Virus record (IMG/VR): IMGVR_UViG_3300034101_000340
Span: 1 to 36,646 of that record
DNA from: a virus
DNA: 36,646 bases
Strand: one strand, 5' to 3'
The position numbers and the translations under genes are program-made. Numbering within the stretch: the first letter of the stretch is position 1; every line of letters begins with the position of its first letter. The notes below the pieces were generated by a model. It was given only the letters and a program-made list of their open reading frames with translations, had not been told where the DNA came from and made no database searches. Shown here piece after piece: positions 1 to 5,800 of the stretch.

Positions 1-95
1 AATTCTGGAATGTCTATCCAAACAAGAAAGCTAAGGAAGCTGGATGGAAAGCATTTAAGAAATTAAAAGCTGATGAAACATTTGTTTCTATGTTG
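1..95. repeat. Contig-end direct repeat, left copy
   Basis: These 95 bases are identical to 36552-36646. The reading frame of the DUF1376-type protein continues across the join without a break, so this is the overlap of a circular assembly. It could come from a circularly permuted or concatemeric genome. A true short physical terminal repeat is less likely, because the repeat lies inside a gene and the phage encodes a conventional large terminase. Confidence 0.9.
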
Positions 96-251
96 ATAAA
101 TGCTGTTCGTGAACAAGGATTGCTATCCAAAGATGTTCAATACGTTCCTCATGCGTCAACGTGGCTGAATGGCAAACGATGGGAAGATGAGATCGTAAGT
201 TCTCCATCAAGCCCTAAAGACTGGTGGATGAACGACAGGAGACTGAAATGA
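1..251 (+). CDS. DUF1376-type replication protein, C-terminal part (continues from 36083)
   Basis: This is the 3' end of the gene that starts at 36083. In-frame codons begin at position 3 and end at TGA 249-251. Joined across the contig ends the protein is 239 residues. This part carries a C-terminal domain with an FWNVYPNK motif, a helical KKAKEAGWKAFKKLKAD stretch, and a tail of the form YVPHASTWLNGKRWEDE. That combination is typical of phage replisome-organiser and primosomal (DnaT/O-like) proteins. The stop overlaps the next start (ATGA at 248-251), so the PAPS-reductase-like gene is translationally coupled to it. A role in loading the helicase is inferred from the family type and from the neighbouring helicase and CHC2 genes. 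Confidence 0.85.
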   Translation, partial: FWNVYPNKKAKEAGWKAFKKLKADETFVSMLINAVREQGLLSKDVQYVPHASTWLNGKRWEDEIVSSPSSPKDWWMNDRRLK

Positions 252-1072
252 GAGACCCATTTCTTATCGACGAACCTACGGTCATAAGTTTCTCAGGAGG
301 TAGAACGTCTGCCTACCTATTGTGGCGGGTTTTACAGTCCAATCACGGGCTTCCTGACGAGGCTATCGTGTGTTTTGCCAATACCGGAAAAGAGGAAGAA
401 GCGACTTTAGAGTTTGTTCGGGATTGCTCAGTCAACTGGAATGTACCTATCCATTGGGTTGAGTATCGGCCTAACGATCCGGGGTTTGAGGAGGTTTCGT
501 TTGAAACTGCCAGCAGGAACGGTGAACCCTTTGAGCAGCTAATCCTTAAGAAAAAGTACCTGCCTAATCCAGTTACTCGGTTTTGCACCATAGAAATGAA
601 AATTAGGGCAATTCATAAATTGCTAAAAAGCAAAGGATGGAAGCATAACGAAAACATGGATTGGGTCGGTATTAGGGCTGATGAACCTAGACGGATTGCA
701 AAAATTGCTAGGGAAAGATTGCCGCTAGTTACTGCTGGCATAACGGCAAAAGACGTAGGAAAGTTCTGGTCTGAGCAGTCGTTTGACTTGGGATTGCCTA
801 ACGTCAATGGGAAAACGCTTCACGGTAACTGTGACTTGTGTTTCCTTAAAGGTGCTGGTCAAACTTTGAGCCTGATCGCTGAGAAGCCGGAAAGGGCTAT
901 CTGGTGGGCTAGGATGGAAACGCTAGTCCAAACCAGTAACGAGACCTTTGGTAACGGAGCTAGGTTTAGGAAAGACCGTCCGAGCTACAAAGAGATGATG
1001 AACTATGCCCAGAAGCAAACAGACTTTTTCGGCATGGATGAGGAATCAATAGCCTGTTTTTGTGGAGACTAA
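248..1072 (+). CDS. PAPS reductase-like (adenine nucleotide alpha hydrolase fold) protein
   Basis: The protein has 274 residues from ATG 248. I chose this start because AGGAG at 237-241 precedes it and it overlaps the upstream stop as ATGA. A PP-loop SFSGGRTS at residues 14-21 binds the nucleotide phosphate in PAPS reductases, tRNA thiolases and DndC-type proteins. Cysteines at about 113, 195 and 198 (CDLC) and 270/272 (CFCGD end) could hold a metal or Fe-S cluster. Phage members are usually annotated as phosphoadenosine phosphosulfate reductase, but a role in sulfate assimilation is unproven. Its place between two replication genes suggests nucleic-acid work instead, such as sulfur-containing base or backbone modification. 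That is inference. No DndB/D/E-like partner is visible. Confidence 0.8.
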   Translation: MRDPFLIDEPTVISFSGGRTSAYLLWRVLQSNHGLPDEAIVCFANTGKEEEATLEFVRDCSVNWNVPIHWVEYRPNDPGFEEVSFETASRNGEPFEQLILKKKYLPNPVTRFCTIEMKIRAIHKLLKSKGWKHNENMDWVGIRADEPRRIAKIARERLPLVTAGITAKDVGKFWSEQSFDLGLPNVNGKTLHGNCDLCFLKGAGQTLSLIAEKPERAIWWARMETLVQTSNETFGNGARFRKDRPSYKEMMNYAQKQTDFFGMDEESIACFCGD

Positions 1073-1073
1073 G

Positions 1074-1502
1074 ATGATTGGAAATTTCCTAAACAAGCTG
1101 GAAAAGGTGCGCGGTTCTAAAGGTCGATGGGTAGCTTGTTGTCCTGCTCACGTTGACAGATCGCCAAGCCTTGCCATAACGGAAACTGATGACGGTCGAA
1201 TCCTGCTCAAGTGCTTTGCCGGATGTTCAGCGCAACAAGTCGTTGAAGCGGTAGGAATGGACTTGACAGACCTGTTTCCTAACGACAACAATATAAGTTC
1301 CCTCAAGGAAAAACATTTTAATAAACCAGTACGCAGACCGTTTTACGCAACAGACCTGCTGAAAATAATCCAATTTGAGGCACTTCTAACGTCCGTAGCG
1401 GCGTTTGATTTGTCCGAGGGTAGGCAGGTATCAGACGTTGACAGAAAACGCCTTAAAACGGCTTTTGAGCGAATTAACGAAGCAGCTAATTATATTAACT
1501 AG
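1074..1502 (+). CDS. Stand-alone CHC2-type zinc-finger (primase-like) protein
   Basis: The protein has 142 residues from ATG 1074, preceded by GGAG at 1064-1067; a GTG at 1062 is a possible earlier start. Residues 20-62 match the DnaG/T7 gp4 zinc-binding domain: CCPAH (Cys23, His26), SPSLAI, then LLKCFAGCS (Cys47, Cys51) and a helix ending in DLFP. This domain reads the template trinucleotide where primases start. The TOPRIM catalytic core that normally follows is missing; the remaining 80 residues are mainly helical with no motif I know. It sits three genes upstream of the helicase, so it may be a split primase-helicase system that borrows host DnaG activity, or a regulatory ssDNA-binding protein. 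Confidence 0.75.
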   Translation: MIGNFLNKLEKVRGSKGRWVACCPAHVDRSPSLAITETDDGRILLKCFAGCSAQQVVEAVGMDLTDLFPNDNNISSLKEKHFNKPVRRPFYATDLLKIIQFEALLTSVAAFDLSEGRQVSDVDRKRLKTAFERINEAANYIN

Positions 1503-1511
1503 GAGAAAAAT

Positions 1512-1736
1512 ATGAAGGCGTTTCCGAATACTTTTGAAAAACTGTTAGCAATTAAAGAAGACAAAGTGCAAAAAGCCACAGTTGTCCATGAAGGTATGGA
1601 CTTACGTGATTACTTTGCGGCCAAGGCGATGCACGCAATGATAGCTTCTGGAAAATTGCCGACTGGAATCATGATTGACACGGCTGAAGAAGCATATTTA
1701 ATGGCTGACATTATGATGAAGGCGAGGAAAAAATGA
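1512..1736 (+). CDS. Small hypothetical protein
   Basis: The product is 74 residues. ATG 1512 follows an AGGAGAAAAAT ribosome site that overlaps the upstream stop. The protein is mostly helical, with a hydrophobic middle (AAKAMHAMIASGKL) and a basic C-terminus (MMKARKK). I do not recognise it. It lies between the CHC2 protein and the helicase and is coupled to the next gene through ATGA, so it belongs to the replication operon. A helicase-loading or accessory role would fit the position, but nothing in the sequence shows it. Confidence 0.75.
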   Translation: MKAFPNTFEKLLAIKEDKVQKATVVHEGMDLRDYFAAKAMHAMIASGKLPTGIMIDTAEEAYLMADIMMKARKK

Positions 1737-1939
1737 AAACTATCAGGCATGAGAACCGGCTTTGGGTTTTGGCTGATGACCATTTGAAAGCGCTAGATTT
1801 TGCTAGGGAAGCGGCAAAAGCCGTTGAGCGTGACGAATGCGCGAAGGTGTGTGAAGGGATAAATAGCACGAAAGATTATTACGGTGAGCGGGTGGAATTG
1901 GTTTGCGCTGAGGCTATCCGCGCAAGGGGGCAATCATGA
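1733..1939 (+). CDS. Small hypothetical protein with RARGQ end
   Basis: The product is 68 residues, starting at the ATGA overlap with the gene before it. It has an amphipathic helix of the type AREAAKAVERDECAKVCE and a second CAEAIRARGQ helix, giving three cysteines. Proteins with this AVERDECAKVCE / CAEAIRARG pattern are common as small accessory genes in phages of Proteobacteria, and no function is known to me. The last codons overlap a GGGGGCAATCATGA block that contains the next gene's ribosome site and start. Confidence 0.75.
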   Translation: MKTIRHENRLWVLADDHLKALDFAREAAKAVERDECAKVCEGINSTKDYYGERVELVCAEAIRARGQS

Positions 1940-2199
1940 ATTGGCTACCAAAACATAAATGCGGTTTGTACTTAACGCACAATGAGCATCGTAATTTTTA
2001 CGAGTCTGCAGAGGAATACATTTTTGCTACGGGTTTTGACGCGGACTTTATATCGCCACAAGAAATGGAAAAAGCTATTGCTGAAGATTCAGTCTGGCAT
2101 TTGCAGTGGTATCCAGATACGCCGATAGGTTCGTATTCAATTGTTGCGGCATCACTAGAAGCCATTGAAGAAGCAGTACGCGCAAGGGGGCAACAATGA
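1936..2199 (+). CDS. Small hypothetical protein with RARGQQ end
   Basis: The product is 87 residues, starting at ATGA overlapping the previous stop. It is rich in aromatic residues (about ten Tyr, Trp and Phe) and has an acidic middle. Its C-terminus (EAIEEAVRARGQQ) resembles the end of the preceding protein (AEAIRARGQS), although the bodies are unrelated. The shared end comes with the near-identical DNA block GGGGGCAACAATGA that couples it to the helicase start. No domain recognised. Confidence 0.7.
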   Translation: MNWLPKHKCGLYLTHNEHRNFYESAEEYIFATGFDADFISPQEMEKAIAEDSVWHLQWYPDTPIGSYSIVAASLEAIEEAVRARGQQ

Positions 2200-3197
2200 G
2201 CCTTGAAGATCGCGCAATAGACCTAGACGAAGCCAGAAAAGCCAGACTCATTAAGTCTGAAGTTATTGATGTAGAGAAGTATCTACACGCTAATGATGTG
2301 ACCATTAAAGTTAAACGGGCTACGGAATGGTCAGAAGTTATAAAGGAAAGCTATCTAAATAGTAAAACTGATACAAAAATTGTATTGCCTTGGCCTAAGA
2401 CGCATTCTACTTTTGCGTTTAGGGATGGTGAAGTTACTGTTTACGCTGGTGGTAACGGTGGCGGTAAGTCGTTGGCTACAGGCCAGATTGCGCTGAACCT
2501 GATCCGTCAAGGCCAGAAGGTTTGCATAGCCAGCTTTGAGATGAAGCCTGAGAAAACCTTAGAGCGTATGGTTAGGCAGTTTTCTGGTGAGTACATAGAT
2601 AACCCGTTAAGTAATGACCGTGAGAAATATATCCACAACCTTTTTGTCAGATTCGATACCTATGTTTCTGACAAATTGTTTCTTTACGATCAACAGGGAA
2701 CTACATCAGCCGACAAGGTCATAGCGATGGCAAGGTATTGCGCTACGGAACTAGGCATTAAGCATATCTTTATCGACAGCTTAATGAAGTGCGTTAAAGG
2801 TGAGGATGACTTCAATGGTCAGAAGAACTTTATCGATGAGCTAACGGCATTGGCTAGGGATCACAATGTTCACATCCACCTAGTTCACCATATCCGCAAG
2901 CTGGTCAATGAGGAGCAGCAGCCGAATAAGAACGACTTGAAGGGTTCTGGATCTATCTCGGATCAGGTAGACAATGTGTTCCTAATGTGGCGAAATAAGA
3001 AGAAAGAGAACATGAGGAACCGGGGAGAACAGGTAGACGAGACACAGCCAGATGCTTACCTAATGTGCGAGAAGCAGAGGAATGGTGAGGCTCAGGAGTG
3101 GTATGGTCTTTATTACCATAGTAACAGCCAGCAATTTATAGAGAAGGTTGGTGCTATGCCTATGGACTTTGATAACAAAGGGAGATTTAGTGGATGA
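2196..3197 (+). CDS. DnaB/RecA-type replicative helicase
   Basis: The protein has 333 residues, starting at ATG 2196 in an ATGA overlap. Residues about 65-300 form a RecA-type ATPase core. It has Walker A GGNGGGKS at 85-92, the DnaB-like IASFEM strand after it, Walker B HIFIDS at 190-195, a VHIHLVHH strand at 225-232, and a KGSGSISDQVDNVFLMWR segment at 249-266 that matches the sensor/H4 region of DnaB and T7 gp4 helicases. Both parent families are longer, about 450-560 residues, because they carry an N-terminal collar or primase domain. Here the N-terminus is only about 65 residues, so the fork helicase is reduced to its motor. The nearby CHC2 protein may supply the missing zinc module. Confidence 0.88.
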   Translation: MSLEDRAIDLDEARKARLIKSEVIDVEKYLHANDVTIKVKRATEWSEVIKESYLNSKTDTKIVLPWPKTHSTFAFRDGEVTVYAGGNGGGKSLATGQIALNLIRQGQKVCIASFEMKPEKTLERMVRQFSGEYIDNPLSNDREKYIHNLFVRFDTYVSDKLFLYDQQGTTSADKVIAMARYCATELGIKHIFIDSLMKCVKGEDDFNGQKNFIDELTALARDHNVHIHLVHHIRKLVNEEQQPNKNDLKGSGSISDQVDNVFLMWRNKKKENMRNRGEQVDETQPDAYLMCEKQRNGEAQEWYGLYYHSNSQQFIEKVGAMPMDFDNKGRFSG

Positions 3198-3393
3198 GTC
3201 TGAGGAGTATCGGCACAAGTGCGAGGTTTCTCAGGTGTTGCGCTGGAGAGCTGAAGATAGGAACAAGGCTTTAGATTACTTAGCTAGGGTTAGGAAAGCC
3301 AGAGGCGATGTCATAGCAGAAAAGTTAGCTAAGGACTGTAAAGAGCAGTGGGCTAAGGGCAACAGGGGCGAAAAGGGTGATTGGCGTGGATAA
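3190..3393 (+). CDS. Small basic hypothetical protein
   Basis: I start this at GTG 3190, giving 67 residues. The start overlaps the helicase stop and has an AAGGGAG ribosome site at the right distance; the same frame is open further upstream inside the helicase gene, but that part is not needed. The product is basic and helical, with a RHKCEV motif and a CEVSQVLRWRAEDRNKALDYL stretch typical of small phage proteins of unknown function. Membership of the replication operon is clear from the overlaps on both sides. Confidence 0.65.
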   Translation: MDESEEYRHKCEVSQVLRWRAEDRNKALDYLARVRKARGDVIAEKLAKDCKEQWAKGNRGEKGDWRG

Positions 3394-3787
3394 ACAAAGA
3401 ATATATGACGCAATGTTAATCAAGGCTTTCAGGGCTGGTATTCGTATGACAGACTTTGAAAAATGGCTTGCTCCTTATGAAATTAAATTGATGGATAGAA
3501 AGCTAAAACGTATACCTAAAAAAATTACATGGGTAGAACAAGTAAGGGTTATGGTTGCTAATAATATGAAGCCATTGGCTGATAGGTTATGGGATACCGA
3601 TAAAAGCCAAGACATAAAAACATTAGATTGGATGAGTAAAATTGAATGTCATTTTATGAGAGACAAAGTTTTATCTGAGCGTCAGACTCTTAAAAGAAAA
3701 TCAAAAATAGATAGGCAAAAAGGTGGTGTTTTGTTTGAAAATTGGGAAGCCCAAAAACGTAATAGTCAATGGGGTACGGTGAAATGA
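3386..3787 (+). CDS. Hypothetical AT-rich gene in replication operon
   Basis: The protein is 133 residues from GTG 3386, which has GGGTGA at 3375-3380; a GTG at 3377 would add three residues. It is strongly basic and mainly helical (KLKRIPKKITWVEQVRVM; RQTLKRKSKIDRQKGG near the C-terminus), which suits nucleic-acid binding. I recognise no family. The DNA is visibly richer in A+T and uses more AAA/ATA/TTA codons than its neighbours, so it may be a late arrival in the operon. Its stop overlaps the nuclease start as ATGA. Confidence 0.7.
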   Translation: MDKQRIYDAMLIKAFRAGIRMTDFEKWLAPYEIKLMDRKLKRIPKKITWVEQVRVMVANNMKPLADRLWDTDKSQDIKTLDWMSKIECHFMRDKVLSERQTLKRKSKIDRQKGGVLFENWEAQKRNSQWGTVK

Positions 3788-4056
3788 CTTACAAACGGGT
3801 AGACGATAACCAGACCAAGATTGTCAAAGAGCTAAGGGCCGCAGGGATGACGGTTCAGCACCTGCATGGGGTGCATGGTGGATGCCCTGACATTGTGGTT
3901 GGCTACAAGGGCAGGAATTATATGTTTGAGATTAAGCGAGACACTGCTGCCAAACTTACGCCGGATCAGGTTATCTGGCATCACAACTGGCAGGGGCAAG
4001 TTAATATTATTGTAACGTCAGACGAGGCTTTAGAGATTATTAGGAAAACCTATTAA
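3784..4056 (+). CDS. VRR-NUC family nuclease
   Basis: The protein is 90 residues from ATG 3784 (ATGA overlap); ATG 3769 would extend it by five. It matches the small phage VRR-NUC fold: a helix with DNQTKIVKELRAAG at 8-21, HGG at 31-33, PDIVVG at 35-40 with the metal ligand Asp36, FEIK at 48-51 giving the Glu49-x-Lys51 catalytic pair, and a final strand with IVTSDEAL. The family is PD-(D/E)XK and usually cuts branched or Holliday-type DNA as a dimer. It may resolve junctions during replication or before packaging. It ends the replication operon; a new promoter follows. Confidence 0.88.
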   Translation: MTYKRVDDNQTKIVKELRAAGMTVQHLHGVHGGCPDIVVGYKGRNYMFEIKRDTAAKLTPDQVIWHHNWQGQVNIIVTSDEALEIIRKTY

Positions 4057-4084
4057 TAATTGTTAGCCGATAGAAATATATATG

Positions 4085-4112
4085 TTGCATCGTCAAAACA
4101 TTGTGCTATTAT
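4085..4112 (+). promoter_or_regulatory. Probable sigma70 promoter with extended -10
   Basis: TTGCAT at 4085-4090 is followed after 16 bp by TATTAT at 4107-4112. The -10 is preceded by TGC, which makes an extended -10 (TGnTATTAT). It lies in the only sizeable gap after the replication operon (4057-4160) and would drive the 59-residue gene and the structured RNA at 4355. Confidence 0.5.
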
Positions 4113-4160
4113 TCCTCCATCGAAACACACATTAGAACTTAACTTTCCTTGGAGGTTCCC

Positions 4161-4340
4161 ATGTTTTCAGTTAACCAAATCGTAGCTGGCAAAAATGCTG
4201 GTGTTTTCGTAATCCTTTCGTTCCGCATCGGCGCAGACGGTGAGCGTTGGGCGAATCTCAAGGAGATTAACCCTGTAACGCAGAAAACTTATCCCGGCGG
4301 TTTGTCGCTGCCAGAAAGCGCATTGCGCGAATACCACTGA
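4161..4340 (+). CDS. Small hypothetical protein
   Basis: The product is 59 residues from ATG 4161, which has a strong GGAGG at 4151-4155; an upstream in-frame TTG is less likely. It looks like a small beta-barrel: a VNQIVAGKNAGVFVILSF strand pair, then WANLKEINP and SLPESALREY. Similar short proteins recur in phage early regions, with no function known to me. The stop codon lies in the loop of a perfect hairpin (ATACCAC 4331-4337, loop TGAG, GTGGTAT 4342-4348), directly upstream of the structured RNA. Translation ending there could influence folding of that RNA. Confidence 0.7.
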   Translation: MFSVNQIVAGKNAGVFVILSFRIGADGERWANLKEINPVTQKTYPGGLSLPESALREYH

Positions 4341-4354
4341 GGTGGTATAGTTTG

Positions 4355-4465
4355 GACATCTATGTATCCGGCGTAGATGTCAAAGCCCTTTAGCTTTGGT
4401 TCTCAATCCTTAAATGGATACGTGCCGGATACACGGAGAGCCAAACCTAGAGGGCTTTTTTATTT
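4355..4465 (+). ncRNA. Structured RNA 1: kissing-loop three-way junction with U-tract
   Basis: All pairings are read directly from the sequence. Hairpin H1 is GACATCTA 4355-4362 with TAGATGTC 4374-4381. Stem P2 is 4384-4393 with 4447-4456 (10 bp, one G-U). After a 1x1 C-C mismatch (4394/4446), stem P2b is 4395-4404 with 4436-4445 (10 bp, one G-U). The junction holds P3 (ATCC 4406-4409 / GGAT 4416-4419) and P4 (CGTG 4421-4424 / CACG 4432-4435). The P4 loop CCGGATA (4425-4431) is complementary to TATCCGG in the H1 loop (4365-4371), extendable to nine bases. P2 runs into TTTTTTATTT at 4456-4465, so it can end transcription. Its sequence differs from the element at 35729 but the architecture is the same. 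The strand is set by the U-tract. I know no Rfam family that I can assign. Confidence 0.75.
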
Positions 4466-4716
4466 AGGTCGTACTGGTCGCGTTAGTAATGAACCCATGT
4501 TCGGGGTTGCTACCAAGAAAACCGAGTGCGTTACATTGATAGGGCGGCGCAGCAGACTTGCTACAGGTACTTGCATAAACAAGGTAGAACGGTTGATGAA
4601 CGGTTGGGCCACGATACGGTCACCTTGGAAGATGAATGTAGCCCCGAGAGGGATTAGCCAGTGTGGGAAAGGTGTTAAAGATCAACCCCTCGCCCTATCC
4701 TATACCTTAAATAAAT
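4466..4716 (+). other. Non-coding or weakly coding stretch after structured RNA 1
   Basis: No convincing gene covers these 250 bases. One frame (4377-4751) is open, but it starts inside hairpin H1, has no ribosome site, and reads as a basic, unpatterned peptide. The DNA has some structure: AACCC 4492-4496 / GGGTT 4504-4508, a GAGA tetraloop on CCC/GGG at 4643-4652, and a 9-bp direct repeat GAACGGTTG at 4587-4595 and 4598-4606. It could be an extension of the RNA, a long leader for the next gene, or decayed coding sequence. Confidence 0.4.
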
Positions 4717-5058
4717 ATGATTGCGAATATGAAACAGATCAATCCCCATGAGGCTATCGATTATATGATCCGGCACTCTGCTGAATACGCACAGGCCAAG
4801 GCTCAGGTTACCTACCTTGAAGAATTCCGTAAAAGCAAAAAGGCAATGTTGTTCTCTAGTGCAATAGGGAACACTATCGCCGATAAGGATAACTATGCTT
4901 ACAGCCATCCAGAGTATCTAGCGGTACTGGACGGGCTTAAGGAGGCCGTAGAGAAGGCAGAAACGCTTAGGTGGATGTTGGTAGCAGCACAGGCCAGAAT
5001 CGATGTCTGGCGCTCACAGGAAGCTAGTAATCGGAATATAGATAGATCAACCCAATAG
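4717..5058 (+). CDS. Hypothetical phage protein (MNPHEAIDYM-type)
   Basis: The protein is 113 residues from ATG 4717; ATG 4729 (MKQINPHEAIDYM) is equally possible, and neither has a clear ribosome site. It is helical and charged, with a coiled-coil-like stretch (YAQAKAQVTYLEEFRKSKKA) and a second long helix (LKEAVEKAETLRWMLVAAQARIDVWR). This pattern is recurrent in phage early regions near replication genes, but I know of no assigned function. The poor start context directly after a long untranslated region suggests that its translation is controlled by RNA structure or depends on upstream events. Confidence 0.8.
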   Translation: MIANMKQINPHEAIDYMIRHSAEYAQAKAQVTYLEEFRKSKKAMLFSSAIGNTIADKDNYAYSHPEYLAVLDGLKEAVEKAETLRWMLVAAQARIDVWRSQEASNRNIDRSTQ

Positions 5059-5067
5059 GAGGATAAT

Positions 5068-5301
5068 ATGAACGACACAAACATAGTGGATGATAGCAAT
5101 CTAGTGCAGTGCGAGTATTGCGGTTACGTAACAGATAGTGATGATGTTCCTACGGCGAGTGATCCTTGCTGTTCTGACGGAACCGTAACTGTATGTCCTG
5201 AATGTAACGAGGGCGAATCTTTCTTACGCTATGACCCGGCAAAGGCAATTATTCGAGAACAGCGAATTGCCAATCAAGCTGCGGAACCTGACCGAGCCTG
5301 A
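5068..5301 (+). CDS. Small zinc-ribbon protein
   Basis: The product is 77 residues from ATG 5068, with a near-consensus AGGAGGATAAT site. It has a CEYC knuckle (residues about 12-15), a CC pair near 31-32 and CPEC near 40-43. That suggests one zinc site or a thiol-rich fold, followed by a helical basic tail. It is acidic in the first half. Such proteins are common in phages and may bind nucleic acid or host transcription factors. The 3' part overlaps a further small gene in another frame (5231-5410). Confidence 0.75.
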   Translation: MNDTNIVDDSNLVQCEYCGYVTDSDDVPTASDPCCSDGTVTVCPECNEGESFLRYDPAKAIIREQRIANQAAEPDRA

Positions 5302-5410
5302 GATAGAGCATCTTGGCCTAAAACATTTCGGAAATATCTACTACTACTATCCAGACCAGATTAAGTCTCTGGTTCTGGATCTTCAAAAAAAACTCCAAAA
5401 GAACAAATGA
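5231..5410 (+). CDS. Short hypothetical protein (59 aa)
   Basis: An open frame runs from ATG 5231 to TGA 5408-5410. It fills what would otherwise be a 105-bp gap and couples to the next gene by ATGA at 5407-5410. The protein ends in a patterned, gene-like stretch: LTEPEIEHLGLKHFG, then YYYYPDQI, then an amphipathic helix LVLDLQKKLQKNK. The first 24 codons overlap the zinc-ribbon gene. A TTG at 5267 would give a shorter product of 47 residues with less overlap. No family recognised. Confidence 0.6.
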   Translation: MTRQRQLFENSELPIKLRNLTEPEIEHLGLKHFGNIYYYYPDQIKSLVLDLQKKLQKNK

Positions 5411-5595
5411 AAACTCGATTCTGCAATAGTTGCCAGCAAACGAAGCCGGAGGAAGGTGGCTATCGTAAAGAAGGAAGCATGAGGGGCTGGCGTTGTGCTG
5501 GGTGCTATAACCGGACTACGCCGAGCATTTACAGAGCTAATAAACCGACTGATCCTAAGTTCTTAGGTGAGGTCAAGAAAATACTAGGATATTAA
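5407..5595 (+). CDS. Small four-cysteine zinc-finger protein
   Basis: The product is 62 residues, starting in an ATGA overlap. FCNSCQQTKP at 5-14 followed by WRCAGC at 28-33 gives a C-x2-C...C-x2-C zinc-binding site. The C-terminal half is basic (NRTTPSIYRANK) and ends in a short helix. This is the layout of small phage zinc-ribbon DNA-binding or HNH-like remnants, but no HNH histidines are present. Function unknown. Confidence 0.75.
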   Translation: MKTRFCNSCQQTKPEEGGYRKEGSMRGWRCAGCYNRTTPSIYRANKPTDPKFLGEVKKILGY

Positions 5596-5596
5596 T

Positions 5597-5800
5597 ATGA
5601 CTGACAAAGAACAATTAATGACGCAGGAAGAATTAGCTTATCGGTGGAAAATAAGCGAGGCAACTTTAGAGCGTAATAGATCAATGAAGCAAGGCGTGAA
5701 ATTTATGAAGCTTGGCGGCTTGATTCGTTATCGACTATCGGATGTTCTTGAGTATGAAGGGCAATCTACCATTGAAACAAATGGGGGCAATCATGACTGA
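5597..5800 (+). CDS. Helix-turn-helix protein (HTH_17 / excisionase-like)
   Basis: The product is 67 residues from ATG 5597; an internal ATG 5618 is a possible shorter start. LMTQEELAYRWKISEATLERNR followed by a KLGGLIRYRLSDVLEYE wing matches the winged HTH_17 (AlpA/Xis, MerR-like) fold. Temperate phages use such proteins as excisionases or activators. As no integrase is visible in this genome, a transcriptional role is more likely. It may be the DNA-binding regulator for small-gene or late promoters. The stop overlaps the next start inside a GGGGGCAATCATGA block. Confidence 0.8.
   Translation: MTDKEQLMTQEELAYRWKISEATLERNRSMKQGVKFMKLGGLIRYRLSDVLEYEGQSTIETNGGNHD

Noticed and set aside
4377-4751. 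124-residue open frame
   Set aside because: It starts inside hairpin H1 of structured RNA 1, has no ribosome site, covers the terminator and the following gene start, and the product shows no domain or compositional pattern of a real protein.
5597-5800. Excisionase as evidence of a temperate phage
   Set aside because: The HTH_17 fold is also used by regulators, and no integrase, attachment site or lysogeny repressor is visible.
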